Counted from the stretch's first letter, positions 16,115 through 25,936 are shown. The stretch is 64,000 nucleotides of DNA from Butyrivibrio sp. (GCA_015056625.1 SVFY01000005.1:88810-152809), one strand, 5' to 3'. Program-made: numbers and translations. Notes: generated from the letters alone by a model not told the origin.

Positions 16115-18139
16115 ATGGCATCAGAGGAGATTAAAAACGAGTATCAGAAGCTGGTTGAGACCATAAAACACCATATGGATCTTTACTATAACCAGGATAC
16201 TCCTGAAATTTCAGATTACGAGTATGACCAGCTTATGCAGCGCCTTAAGGCGATAGAAAAAGATAATCCTGAGCTTGTGACTAAGGATTCTCCAAGTCAG
16301 ATCGTAGGCGGAACTGCAAAGCGTGAGGCAGGAGTTAAGATAACCCATAATGTTCCTATGCTTTCAATTGAGGATGTCTTTAATTTTGATGATGTCAGGG
16401 CTTTTGTAAACAGAGTCCATGAAAAGCATCCTGATGCGAAATTCTCTGTCGAGCAAAAGATCGACGGTCTTTCATTAACTCTTAGATACAATCACAGCGA
16501 AACTGATGGAAAACTTCATTTGACACTTGCTGAGACCAGAGGTGATGGTCTTATTGGCGAGGACGTTACGCTGAACGCTCTTGTTATTCCAGATGTTCAG
16601 AAGGTTATTGATCTTCCATATGAATATCTTGAGCTAAGAGGCGAAGTTTATATGTCCCATGACTCTTTTGAGGCCTTCAATGAGGCTCAGGAGAGAGATG
16701 GAAAGAAGCTTGCTGCAAACCCAAGAAATCTTGCTGCAGGTACCCTTCGTCAGCTTGATCCTGAGATAACCAAAAGCCGCGGACTTAAGATGTTTGTATT
16801 TAATGTTCAGGATGGTCCAATAGATTTTCGCTCTTCACACTGCGGCTCGATGGATCAACTTGAAAAAAACGGCGTAAAAACTGTATTCCACAAGCTCTGT
16901 TCAAACTCAGATGAAGTCATAGCTGCGATTGAAGAAATCGGAGAGATGAGGCAGAACCTTGAGTTTGACCTGGACGGCGCTGTTGTCAAGGTTGATAACG
17001 TTGAGTGGAGAGATGATTTCCCTGCTGGAAGCAAGTATTCAAGTGGCCATATAGCATATAAATATCCACCGGAAGAATGCGTAGTTGAAATGGATGAGAT
17101 CCTGGTTGATGTAGGCAGAACCGGTAAACTTACCTTTACAGGAAGCTTTCATGACCCTGCTACTGGTAAGCCTGCAAGACTCTGCGGAACCAGTGTTTCA
17201 AGAGCAACTCTTCACAATCAGGACTATATCAATGATATGAAGATAGGTGTTGGCGGTCACTACAAGCTCTTTAAGAGCGGAGAGATCATTCCCAAGTTAA
17301 ATGGCTGCGTAAAAGAACCTCAGGTGGTATATAAAGCGCCTGATAAATGCCCGGTATGTGGAGGCCATCTTGTAAGAGAAGCTGATACTGCTGACATAAG
17401 GTGCATAAATCCTACATGTCCTGCGCAGATAACAAGAACAATTGCATACTTTGCTTCAAGAGATGCAATGAATATCATGGGACTTGGTGATACACTTGTA
17501 GAAGCACTTGTAGGTGATGGTTATCTTCACAGCTATGTTGATATATACAGGCTCCGGGATTACCGCGACGAACTGATAAGTAAAGGCATTATCGGCAAAG
17601 AGAAAAACACTGACAAGCTTCTTTCGGAGATTGAAAGATCGAAGGAAAATGATCCTGTAAGGCTTCTTACTGGTCTTGCCATACGAAATGTTGGAAAATC
17701 TACAGCAAGGGAGATCATGAAGCATTTTGATGACCTTTTTGACCTGACAAAGGTGACAAGGGATGGCTTTTTACAGATACCTGATATTGGTGAGACTACA
17801 GCAGATGACCTGTATGAGTTTTTCCATGATGAAAATACTCTTATGATCCTTGAAAAGATGAGAGAGCTTGGGCTTAACATGAAGGCTGTAAAGGATGAAG
17901 GCGCCTCAGATAAGCTCTCAGGAATGACCATTGTTGTAACAGGAACCCTTTCTACTCTTGGAAGAAAAGAAGCTGAAGAGCTTATAGTAAAAAATGGCGG
18001 TAAGGCTTCAGGAAGTGTTTCGAAAAAGACAAGCCTTGTACTTGCAGGTGAAGCTGCAGGCAGCAAGCTGACAAAAGCTAATGAACTTGGAATAAAGGTC
18101 ATTGACGAACAGACTTTTCTTGATATGCTTAAATCATAA
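16115..18139 (+). CDS. ligA: NAD+-dependent DNA ligase LigA
   Basis: This full-length 674-residue ligase seals nicks using NAD+. Domains in order are: Ia (DYYNQDTPEISD-like YxxDxPxISDxEYD region near residues 24-37), adenylation domain with nucleophile lysine in EQKIDG near residue 113, OB fold, zinc finger with CPVCG and CINPTCPAQ (residues 408-435), helix-hairpin-helix region, and C-terminal BRCT domain from about residue 595. Ribosome binding site GGGGAGG (16100-16106) precedes ATG 16115. Confidence 0.96.
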   Translation: MASEEIKNEYQKLVETIKHHMDLYYNQDTPEISDYEYDQLMQRLKAIEKDNPELVTKDSPSQIVGGTAKREAGVKITHNVPMLSIEDVFNFDDVRAFVNRVHEKHPDAKFSVEQKIDGLSLTLRYNHSETDGKLHLTLAETRGDGLIGEDVTLNALVIPDVQKVIDLPYEYLELRGEVYMSHDSFEAFNEAQERDGKKLAANPRNLAAGTLRQLDPEITKSRGLKMFVFNVQDGPIDFRSSHCGSMDQLEKNGVKTVFHKLCSNSDEVIAAIEEIGEMRQNLEFDLDGAVVKVDNVEWRDDFPAGSKYSSGHIAYKYPPEECVVEMDEILVDVGRTGKLTFTGSFHDPATGKPARLCGTSVSRATLHNQDYINDMKIGVGGHYKLFKSGEIIPKLNGCVKEPQVVYKAPDKCPVCGGHLVREADTADIRCINPTCPAQITRTIAYFASRDAMNIMGLGDTLVEALVGDGYLHSYVDIYRLRDYRDELISKGIIGKEKNTDKLLSEIERSKENDPVRLLTGLAIRNVGKSTAREIMKHFDDLFDLTKVTRDGFLQIPDIGETTADDLYEFFHDENTLMILEKMRELGLNMKAVKDEGASDKLSGMTIVVTGTLSTLGRKEAEELIVKNGGKASGSVSKKTSLVLAGEAAGSKLTKANELGIKVIDEQTFLDMLKS

Positions 18140-18163
18140 ATTCTAGAAGCGGAGAGACTAAAA

Positions 18164-19156
18164 ATGCCTATCAAAGTACAGAACGACCTGCCAGTCAGGG
18201 ACATATTGGAAAAAGAAAACATATTTGTAGTTGATGAAAACAGGGCTATGCATCAGGACATCAGATCCCTCCAGATCTGTATACTGAATCTGATGCCACT
18301 TAAGGAGGATACTGAGCTTCAGCTTCTTAGGTCCCTGTCAAATACGCCTCTTCAGATAGATGTTTCTTTTATGCAGATGAGCTCCCATCATTCATCTAAT
18401 ACGTCGCCCAACCATCTGAACAGGTTTTATAACACCTTTGATGAGTTAAAAGATAATACTTATGACGGACTTATAATAACTGGAGCACCTGTTGAGCAGA
18501 TGGCCTTTGAAGAGGTTGATTACTGGGATGAACTGTGCAGGGTTTTTGAGTGGTCTAAAGTAAATGTCACATCAACCTTCCATATCTGCTGGGGAGCTCA
18601 GGCTGGTATCTATTATCACTATGGCATCGATAAAAAGCCACTTTCAGCCAAGAGATTTGGCATTTATCAGCACAGAGTCCTTAACAGGAAAGTTCCTCTT
18701 GTAAGAGGCTTTGATGATGTATTTTTAATGCCTCATTCAAGGCATACTGAAACTCCAGCTGATGAGATCCACGCCTGCGATGACCTGGTGGTCCTTGCAG
18801 AATCTGATGTTGCTGGCGTATTCCTTTGCATGAACAAGTCAGGAAGCCAGATTTTTGCCATGGGCCATGCAGAATACGACAGACTCACCCTGGATTCAGA
18901 GTATAAAAGAGATCTTTCAAAAGGTCTTTCTATTGATATGCCGATCAATTATTACCCGGACAATGATCCAAACAACAAACCGGATCTTGTGTGGAGAGGG
19001 CATGCCAACAATCTTTATTCAAACTGGCTTAACTACTATGTATATCAGAATACCCCCTACAAATGGGGGCAGATCCTTGATGAGGAAAAGAGAAGGCGGG
19101 CTCATAGTAAACTTACTTTGGGTGATATAGGATTTACTGAAGGCGCAGGAATCTGA
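18164..19156 (+). CDS. metAA: Homoserine O-acetyltransferase (MetA family)
   Basis: This 330-residue MetA-type acyltransferase performs the first committed step of methionine synthesis, activating homoserine. The nucleophile is Cys142 (FHICWGAQ). The residue that sets acyl-CoA preference is Glu111 (TGAPVE); known family work links Glu at this position with acetyl-CoA and Gly with succinyl-CoA, so O-acetylhomoserine is the expected product. Length and motifs are complete. It stands alone here, between ligA and a deacetylase gene, with no other methionine genes nearby. Confidence 0.93.
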   Translation: MPIKVQNDLPVRDILEKENIFVVDENRAMHQDIRSLQICILNLMPLKEDTELQLLRSLSNTPLQIDVSFMQMSSHHSSNTSPNHLNRFYNTFDELKDNTYDGLIITGAPVEQMAFEEVDYWDELCRVFEWSKVNVTSTFHICWGAQAGIYYHYGIDKKPLSAKRFGIYQHRVLNRKVPLVRGFDDVFLMPHSRHTETPADEIHACDDLVVLAESDVAGVFLCMNKSGSQIFAMGHAEYDRLTLDSEYKRDLSKGLSIDMPINYYPDNDPNNKPDLVWRGHANNLYSNWLNYYVYQNTPYKWGQILDEEKRRRAHSKLTLGDIGFTEGAGI

Positions 19157-19165
19157 GAAAGGAAG

Positions 19166-20011
19166 ATGCTTAAAATGTCAAAGGCACGAAAACTTCGCAA
19201 TATCTATACAGCTTTCCCTGAGGGCAGGCACAAAGTGCTTACTCTTAGCTACGATGACGGAAAGATCCCTGACAGAAAGCTTGTAGCTCTTTTTAATGAG
19301 CATGGTCTTAAAGGGACATTTAATGTTAATTCCGGCCTTGAGAAAAATAAGTTTAAAAATGATTATGATGAACGAATTCCAATGTCTGACTATAAAAAGC
19401 TTTATAAAGGCCATGAAGTAGCCTGCCACAGTGTACTTCATCCGACTATTGCAAGAAGTCCAAAAGAGCAGATGGTCAGACAGATAATCGAAGACAGGCG
19501 GGCTCTTGAAGAAGTGATGGGATATACAGTAAGGGGCTTTGCTTATCCCAATGGATCATACAGCGAACAAGTAGAGGATGCACTTAAAGCCTGCGGGATC
19601 AGACATGCCAGGACTGTAACTTCAACCCACAGCTATGATATGCCAACAAATTTCCTTAGATGGAATCCCACATGCCATCATGGAGATACTTCCTTTGAAG
19701 ATCTATATAAGGACTTTATCAAGGTTCATAAGAGACAGTATCTGTACATGCTTTATGTATGGGGACACAGCTATGAATTTGAGAGGGACAAAAATTTTGG
19801 CATAATCGAAAAGTTTTCTAAAAAAATTGAGAACAAGTCAGACATCTGGTATGCAACTAACATCGAGATCGTTGATTATCTTGAAAGGGCAGATCGTCTT
19901 CAGGTGTCTGTAAATGGGGATTTTGCTTACAATCCAAGCGCCGAAAGTGTATGGCTTGAGGTGGATAAAAAAATTATCGAGCTTAAAGGCGGAGAATGCA
20001 CCGAGTTGTAA
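19166..20011 (+). CDS. Polysaccharide deacetylase family protein (NodB fold)
   Basis: This 281-residue protein has NodB-homology motifs: LSYDDG (motif 1, TFDDG-like), HSVLHPT (zinc-binding H-x3-H) and GFAYPNGSY, with a later WGHSYEF replacing the usual C-terminal LxH. No signal peptide or membrane segment is visible, so it may act inside the cell or on a small glycan. ATG 19166 is very close to AGGAAG; the in-frame ATG at 19175 gives better spacing, so the first three residues are uncertain. It likely shares a transcript with metA. Substrate unknown. Confidence 0.8.
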   Translation: MLKMSKARKLRNIYTAFPEGRHKVLTLSYDDGKIPDRKLVALFNEHGLKGTFNVNSGLEKNKFKNDYDERIPMSDYKKLYKGHEVACHSVLHPTIARSPKEQMVRQIIEDRRALEEVMGYTVRGFAYPNGSYSEQVEDALKACGIRHARTVTSTHSYDMPTNFLRWNPTCHHGDTSFEDLYKDFIKVHKRQYLYMLYVWGHSYEFERDKNFGIIEKFSKKIENKSDIWYATNIEIVDYLERADRLQVSVNGDFAYNPSAESVWLEVDKKIIELKGGECTEL

Positions 20012-20074
20012 TTTTCTTTTTAATAAGTTAAAATATATATGTTAAGTCGTTAACTTAAAAAAGGAGAATTGCTT

Positions 20075-20557
20075 ATGCCTCTTAATATTGAAAACGATGA
20101 TGCTGCAGTAAAAACTGAGGAGCTGAAGAAAAAACCTACAAAAAAGACCAAGGAAATGCTTGAGGAAAACTCAAAACAGATCGAGGAACTTGAGGCTTCA
20201 CAGAAAGAGTTAGGCGAGGAACTGGCAGCTCTTTTGAAGGAAGAAGAGGCTCTTGGGGATAAATCTGCGCTTAAGATGAAGGTTTCCCATAAAAAATACG
20301 GTGAAGGAGTTGTCATCAGTCAGGACGGCAAGTACATTGAGGTGAAGTTCTCTGATGTTGTCAAGAAGTTCGTACTTCCTGGCTGTATCGCTGAGAAATA
20401 CCTTGAAGTTAACGATGAAGCTATACTTGATTATTATATTAAGTGCAATGAGATCCATCAAAAGAAGGTGGCTACTGAGCTTAAGATCAAGTCAGCTACT
20501 TATGCCATCCAGAGACATGAAGATGCAATTGACAGATTAAAAGCGAAATTAAAATAA
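20075..20557 (+). CDS. Coiled-coil protein with Tudor-like (PcrA C-terminal-like) domain
   Basis: This 160-residue protein is not assigned to a named family. Residues 15-65 are Lys/Glu-rich and predicted coiled coil. Residues 68-105 (VSHKKYGEGVV, then KFSDVVKKF) resemble the Tudor-like fold at the C-terminus of PcrA/UvrD, which in PcrA contacts RNA polymerase. A second helical stretch ends the protein. ATG 20075 has AAAAGGAG upstream. An inverted repeat, TTAAGT/ACTTAA around 20042-20058, lies in front of it. A link to transcription is speculative. Confidence 0.6.
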   Translation: MPLNIENDDAAVKTEELKKKPTKKTKEMLEENSKQIEELEASQKELGEELAALLKEEEALGDKSALKMKVSHKKYGEGVVISQDGKYIEVKFSDVVKKFVLPGCIAEKYLEVNDEAILDYYIKCNEIHQKKVATELKIKSATYAIQRHEDAIDRLKAKLK

Positions 20558-20627
20558 AAAGACATGGGGACGGTTCTATTGTCTCATTGCATGCAATGAG
20601 ACAGAAGAACCGTCCCCGTGTCTTTTT
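20556..20627. repeat. 72-bp double palindrome (REP-like), also a bidirectional terminator
   Basis: Outer arms 20556-20577 and 20606-20627 are 22 bases with a single T-G wobble and include GGGGACGGTTCT. They enclose a perfect 22-base palindrome (20581-20602, GTCTCATTGCA and its complement). Flanking A- and T-runs make it a terminator in both directions, between convergent genes. The stop codon of the minus-strand gene overlaps the T-run. The form resembles REP-type elements mobilised by Y1 transposases; no transposase is nearby. Confidence 0.8.
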
Positions 20628-20628
20628 T

Positions 20629-23600
20629 TTATGCCAGTTTTTGTGGCTCTGAGTTGTCTGAAACTACCTTTTTCTGAGCAGTTGAGAGCATGAGCTTTAT
20701 CCTGTTAAGCTGGTTAACTTCAGATGCACCTGGATCGTAGTCGATAGCTACAATGTTGCAGCCAGGATACATATGTCTCATCTGCTTTATTACGCCCTTT
20801 CCAACAACGTGGTTTGGAAGACATCCAAAAGGCTGTGTACAAACGATGTTTGTTGCACCTTCCTTGATAAGTTCTACCATTTCTCCAGTAAGGAACCATC
20901 CTTCACCAGTCTGATTACCGATGGATACGATAGGCTCTGCATATTTTACAAGCTCATAGATGCTTGTTGGAGGATCAAAATGAACACTCTTTTCAAAGGC
21001 TTTGCTTGCAGCGCCTCGAAGCTTTTCTATTCCCCAGATAGCAGCTCTCATTAAAGCAGCAGTTTTCTTTGATGTTCCAAGCTCTTTTGCCTTGTATATC
21101 TGATTGTAGAAGCAGTAGAGCATGAAATCTATAAGATCAGGTACTACAGCTTCAGCACCTTCAGATTCAAGAAGCTCAACAAGGTGATTGTTGGCTGCAG
21201 GAGCAAACTTAACGAGGATTTCTCCAACAACGCCAACTCTTGGCTTGACTTCATCTGTGATCTCAATCTTATCAAAGTCCTCAATAATATCCCTGCAAAG
21301 CTTATTAAACGCAATAAGACTCATGTGCTTGGAAGTAACAAATTTCCTTGCTTCAATAAGCCATTTCTGGTGACATTCATCAACAGATCCTTCATTTTTC
21401 TCATAAGGACGCATCCTGTAGACACATTTCATGAATACATCGCCTAAAATAGCGCCATAAGCAGCTCTTTCAAGCATCTCAAAGTTAATGTGGAAGCCTG
21501 GATTTGCTTCAAGCTTTGAGAGGTTAAGAGAAACAACTGGTATCTGTTCCATGCCGGCTTTTTTAAGAGCTCTTCTTATGAAGCCCACATAGTTGGTAGC
21601 TCTGCAGCCGCCTCCAGTCTGAGACATGATGACTGCAGTTTTATTTAGGTCATATTTACCTGAATGAAGCTCGTCCATGATCTGGCCAACAACCCAGAGG
21701 GAAGGATAGCAGGCATCGTTGTTTACGTATTTAAGGCCCATATCGATCGCGTGCCTGTTGTCGTTTTGCATGACTACAAAGTTGTAACCACATGCTGCAA
21801 ATGCAGGCTCTAAGATATCAAAGTGGATAGGTGACATCTGAGGGCACAAGATGGTGTAGTTTTTACGCATATCTTCAGTAAACAGAACTCTGTTGTTGGC
21901 GGAAGATCTTATGGTACGCTTTTGAGCTTTCTGCTTACGGACTCTAATAGCTGCAAGAAGTGAACGAACTCTTATCCTTGCGCTGCCAAGAGAGTTGACT
22001 TCGTCGATTTTAAGGCAGGTATAGATCTTATCTGAACCTGAAAGTATGTCATTGACCTGATCTGTAGTAACAGCATCAAGACCGCAGCCAAAGGAATTAA
22101 GCTGGATAAGGTCAAGGTCTTCTCTTGTGCGGACAAAGCTTGCTGCAGCATAAAGTCTTGAGTGGTACATCCACTGGTCTGACACTATAAGAGGTCTCTC
22201 AGGAGCTCCTAAATGGGAGATACTGTCCTCTGTGAGAACTGCGACGCCGTAAGAGCAGATCATATCAGGAATACCATGATTGATCTCTGGATCCACGTGA
22301 TATGGACGACCAGCAAGAACAATACCGTGTCTTTTGTTTTCTTCCATCCATTTTAAGGTTTCTTCGCCTTTTTTCTGGACGTCTTTTCTTGCCGCAGCCA
22401 TTTCATCCCAGCCGTCTTTGGCAGCTTTTATAACTTCCTGTGCAGGGATCTCAGAAAACTCTTTTACAAGGGCCTCAGTTACTGTTTCCAGGCTTGTAAA
22501 TGCCATGAAAGGATTACGAAACTTCATCTTGCCTTCAGTTATTGCTTCCACATTGTTCTTGATGTTTTCTGAATAAGAGGTGACAATAGGGCAGTTGTAA
22601 TGGTTTGTTGCGCCTTCAACTTCACATCTCTCATAGAAAAGTCCGGGATAGAAGATGAAGTCAACCTTCTGACCTATAAGCCACTCCACATGTCCGTGTG
22701 AGATCTTGGCAGGATAGCACTCTGATTCACTAGGAATTGACTCGATGCCCATCTCATAGATCTGGTGAGTTGACCTTGGTGAAAGAACAACCTTAAAGCC
22801 AAGATTTGTAAAGAAGGTAAACCAGAATGGATAGTTCTCATAGAAATTGAGGACTCTTGGTATACCTACTGTACCTCTTGTGGCCTTATCATCATCAAGA
22901 GGCTCGTAGCCAAATATTCTTTTGTATTTATAGTCAAAGAGATTAGGAATACCTTCAGCATTCTTAACCTTTCCGATTCCGCGCTCGCACCTGTTTCCAG
23001 ATATATGCTGACGACCTCCTGTAAACTTGTTGATAGTAAGACGGCAGTGGTTTGTGCAGCCCTGGCAGGTTGTCATGCTGGTTGAGTACTTAAGGGCATT
23101 GATCTGGTCGATAGTAAGCATTGTTGTCTTGTAATCAGTTGTCTCGCCATAGCGCTCACGAGCTATAAGAGCAGCACCAAAAGCACCCATGATACCTGCA
23201 ATATCAGGTCGGATTGCCTCAGCACCTGAGATGATCTCAAATGCTCTAAGGACAGCATCGTTATAGAAGGTTCCGCCCTGAACCACAATGTTGTCACCAA
23301 GATCCTTGGCATCAGATACCTTTATAACCTTGAACAGGGCATTTTTGATAACTGAATATGCAAGTCCGGAAGAAATATCAGCTACGTCAGCTCCTTCCTT
23401 CTGAGCCTGCTTAACTCTTGAATTCATAAATACAGTACATCTTGTTCCAAGATCTACTGGAGATTTAGCATATAAAGCAACTTTTGCGAAATCCTGAACG
23501 GAATAATCAAGGGACTTGGCAAAGGTTTCGATAAATGAGCCGCAACCTGAAGAACAAGCCTCATTAAGCTGAACAGAGTCAACGGAGTTATTCTTGATAT

Positions 23601-24891
23601 GGATGCACTTCATATCCTGGCCACCAATATCAAGGATACAGTCAACCTTAGGATCAAAGAATGCAGCTGCATTGTAGTGGGCAATAGTCTCAACTTCACC
23701 ATCATCAAGAAGCAGAGCAGATTTAAGAAGTGCCTCACCATAGCCTGTAGAACAGCTTCTGGCAATCCTTACGCCTTCAGGCATGAGTTTATATATCTCC
23801 TGAATTGAGGATATAGCTGTCTTTAAAGGACTTCCGTTATTGCTTGAATAGAAAGAGTAAAGAAGATCACCATCCTCGCTGATAAGAGCGCACTTTGTTG
23901 TTGTTGAACCTGCGTCAATACCAAGGAAGGCATTTCCTTTGTAATCATCAAGCTTTCTTGTTTTTACTCTGTATTTATCCTGTCTGTCCTTAAAAGCCTT
24001 GTATTCTTCCTCATTTTTAAACAGAGGATCAAGTCTTGATACTTCAGCCTCCATGACTATCTTTGAAGATAACTTGTCTGTCATCTCATCCATTGAATAG
24101 GAAACTTCTTCTTTTGCATTCATGGCTGAACCTATGGCAGCAAAAAGATGAGAGTTATCAAGCTCAATTGTGTGTTCAGCATCAAGGTTAAGGGTCCTTA
24201 CAAAAGAAGCCTTAAGCTGATCCAAAAAGTGAAGAGGACCACCTAAAAATGCAACATGACCTCTGATTGGCTTACCACATGCAAGACCTGATATCGTCTG
24301 ATTTACAACAGCCTGGAAAATAGAAGCAGAAAGATCCTCTTTTGTAGCTCCTTCATTGATAAGTGGCTGAATATCAGACTTGGCAAAAACGCCACATCTT
24401 GCAGCAATTGTATAAAGAGAGTTGTAGTTTTTTGCGTACTCATTAAGACCTGTGGCATCTGTCTGAAGAAGTGAAGCCATCTGGTCAATAAAGGAACCTG
24501 TACCACCTGCACAGATACCGTTCATACGCTGTTCAACGTTGCCGTCTTCAAAATATATTATCTTGGCATCTTCACCGCCGAGCTCAATTGCAACGTCAGT
24601 TTTTGGTGCAAGAGCCTTAAGTGAAGTAGATACAGCTACAACCTCCTGCTCAAATGGGATACCAAGGTGACCAGCAAGAGTAAGCCCGCCGGAACCTGTG
24701 ATGACAGGATGGAGAATGATGTTTCCAACCTTTTCTTTTGCCTCGTTTAAAAGATCAGACAAAGTTTCCTGTATATTTGCGAAATGTCTTCTATAATCAG
24801 AGAAGACAATGTTTTTATCCTTGTCTAAAAGCGCAATCTTAACTGTCGTAGAACCTATGTCAATTCCAAGTGTATAATCCTTTGAAATCAT
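20629..24891 (-). CDS. 2-hydroxyacyl-CoA dehydratase activase-type fusion protein (BcrAD/BadFG ATPase, DUF2229, HgdB-like)
   Basis: This giant 1420-residue protein starts at ATG 24891 (AGAAGAGG upstream); an in-frame extension to 24975 is rejected because the family begins at YTLGIDIGSTT. Two tandem actin-like ATPase domains are seen (GIDIGSTTVK near residue 8 and GIDAGSTTTK near residue 325). Each has the paired cysteines that hold a bridging [4Fe-4S] cluster in HgdC (ICAGGTGS then ARCGVF; ACSSGCGS then TRCTVF). The C-terminal half resembles DUF2229/HgdB-type dehydratase subunits. It probably transfers low-potential electrons using ATP, but the substrate is unknown and no CoA genes are adjacent. 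Confidence 0.85.
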   Translation of the reverse strand: MISKDYTLGIDIGSTTVKIALLDKDKNIVFSDYRRHFANIQETLSDLLNEAKEKVGNIILHPVITGSGGLTLAGHLGIPFEQEVVAVSTSLKALAPKTDVAIELGGEDAKIIYFEDGNVEQRMNGICAGGTGSFIDQMASLLQTDATGLNEYAKNYNSLYTIAARCGVFAKSDIQPLINEGATKEDLSASIFQAVVNQTISGLACGKPIRGHVAFLGGPLHFLDQLKASFVRTLNLDAEHTIELDNSHLFAAIGSAMNAKEEVSYSMDEMTDKLSSKIVMEAEVSRLDPLFKNEEEYKAFKDRQDKYRVKTRKLDDYKGNAFLGIDAGSTTTKCALISEDGDLLYSFYSSNNGSPLKTAISSIQEIYKLMPEGVRIARSCSTGYGEALLKSALLLDDGEVETIAHYNAAAFFDPKVDCILDIGGQDMKCIHIKNNSVDSVQLNEACSSGCGSFIETFAKSLDYSVQDFAKVALYAKSPVDLGTRCTVFMNSRVKQAQKEGADVADISSGLAYSVIKNALFKVIKVSDAKDLGDNIVVQGGTFYNDAVLRAFEIISGAEAIRPDIAGIMGAFGAALIARERYGETTDYKTTMLTIDQINALKYSTSMTTCQGCTNHCRLTINKFTGGRQHISGNRCERGIGKVKNAEGIPNLFDYKYKRIFGYEPLDDDKATRGTVGIPRVLNFYENYPFWFTFFTNLGFKVVLSPRSTHQIYEMGIESIPSESECYPAKISHGHVEWLIGQKVDFIFYPGLFYERCEVEGATNHYNCPIVTSYSENIKNNVEAITEGKMKFRNPFMAFTSLETVTEALVKEFSEIPAQEVIKAAKDGWDEMAAARKDVQKKGEETLKWMEENKRHGIVLAGRPYHVDPEINHGIPDMICSYGVAVLTEDSISHLGAPERPLIVSDQWMYHSRLYAAASFVRTREDLDLIQLNSFGCGLDAVTTDQVNDILSGSDKIYTCLKIDEVNSLGSARIRVRSLLAAIRVRKQKAQKRTIRSSANNRVLFTEDMRKNYTILCPQMSPIHFDILEPAFAACGYNFVVMQNDNRHAIDMGLKYVNNDACYPSLWVVGQIMDELHSGKYDLNKTAVIMSQTGGGCRATNYVGFIRRALKKAGMEQIPVVSLNLSKLEANPGFHINFEMLERAAYGAILGDVFMKCVYRMRPYEKNEGSVDECHQKWLIEARKFVTSKHMSLIAFNKLCRDIIEDFDKIEITDEVKPRVGVVGEILVKFAPAANNHLVELLESEGAEAVVPDLIDFMLYCFYNQIYKAKELGTSKKTAALMRAAIWGIEKLRGAASKAFEKSVHFDPPTSIYELVKYAEPIVSIGNQTGEGWFLTGEMVELIKEGATNIVCTQPFGCLPNHVVGKGVIKQMRHMYPGCNIVAIDYDPGASEVNQLNRIKLMLSTAQKKVVSDNSEPQKLA

Positions 24892-24930
24892 ATTAAAACC
24901 TCTTCTTATTAATATATGACAATCTAAATG

Positions 24931-24959
24931 ATTATATAGCAGAGGTGCAAAAAAAGCAA
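24931..24959 (-). promoter_or_regulatory. Promoter of the activase gene
   Basis: On the minus strand, TTGCTT (24959-24954) and TATAAT (24936-24931) are 17 bases apart, followed by a leader of about 35 bases to the ATG at 24891. Confidence 0.6.
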
Positions 24960-25054
24960 TGAGAATAGATTGCATAAAATATTTACAACAAAATCGGCAA
25001 ATGTTAAAATTTTAAGGTTAATGGAATACAAAATGAAACGAGGTTAGACATTTA

Positions 25055-25936
25055 ATGAATAACTTTTTAAATAACATGGAAAGAAAATTCGGAAGATATG
25101 CCATCAGAAATATTACAGTTTACATCATTGGACTGTATATTTTTGGATATATCCTTCAGTTTGCGCCTTTCAAGGTTGATATAACAAGTTACCTTACCCT
25201 TGATCCTTATCTTATCCTTCACGGTCAGGTATGGCGCCTTGTTACCTGGATCCTTATACCGCCTCAGGCCTTGAGTATCTGGATATTCTTTACTTTGTAT
25301 CTGTATTATTTCATGGGCACTACCATGGAGAGGACGATCGGTACCTTCAGATACAATGTATTTATATTTGGCGGAATACTGTTTATGATCCTGTCAGCAT
25401 TTCTTACTTACCTTGTTTACTATTTTCTGACAGGAGGTAATGAGCAGCTTCTGGCGGCTTTGATGTATAGTCTTTCCGGAGTATTTAGTACCTATTACAT
25501 TCAGGAAGCTGTATTTTTAATTTTTGCCATATGTTATCCTGATATTCAGCTTCTTTTAATGTTCATCATCCCTGTAAAGGTTAAATATCTTGGCATCCTT
25601 TACGCCGGAATGCTGGCATTTAGCGCCATTTATAACGGATTGATCGGCAGAAATTATGCAATATTCTTTGCTGTATTATTCCAGTTTGTGAATGTTTTCC
25701 TTTTCTATCTTTCTCTTGGAAGGCTCCATCACTTAAGGCCAAAAGAGATAAAGAGAAGACAGGAATTTAACCGCGGCGTAAAGATGAGGCCTCAGGGTGT
25801 TACAAGGCATAAATGCGCTGTTTGCGGAAGAACAGAAGAGACTAACCCAGAGCTTGAGTTCAGATTCTGCTCAAAATGTAACGGCAATTACGAGTACTGC
25901 CAGGATCATCTTTTTACTCACCAGCATGTGAAATAA
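25055..25936 (+). CDS. Rhomboid-like membrane protein with C-terminal zinc ribbon
   Basis: This 293-residue protein has about six membrane segments. The region HGQVWRLVTWIL followed by a FxGxxxE-like turn (YYFMGTTMERTIG) is typical of rhomboid-fold proteins. A Ser sits in SLSGVF at roughly the GxSG position, but I see no histidine in the last helix to complete the usual Ser-His dyad, so activity is doubtful. The cytoplasmic tail carries two Cys pairs (CAVC, CSKC) and a Cys-x-x-His, probably a zinc ribbon. Likely co-transcribed with the sigma-like gene 24 bases downstream. Confidence 0.7.
   Translation: MNNFLNNMERKFGRYAIRNITVYIIGLYIFGYILQFAPFKVDITSYLTLDPYLILHGQVWRLVTWILIPPQALSIWIFFTLYLYYFMGTTMERTIGTFRYNVFIFGGILFMILSAFLTYLVYYFLTGGNEQLLAALMYSLSGVFSTYYIQEAVFLIFAICYPDIQLLLMFIIPVKVKYLGILYAGMLAFSAIYNGLIGRNYAIFFAVLFQFVNVFLFYLSLGRLHHLRPKEIKRRQEFNRGVKMRPQGVTRHKCAVCGRTEETNPELEFRFCSKCNGNYEYCQDHLFTHQHVK

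Noticed and set aside
24892..24975. 28-residue N-terminal extension of the activase
   Set aside because: It runs through the promoter region and precedes the family's natural start at YTLGIDIGSTT.
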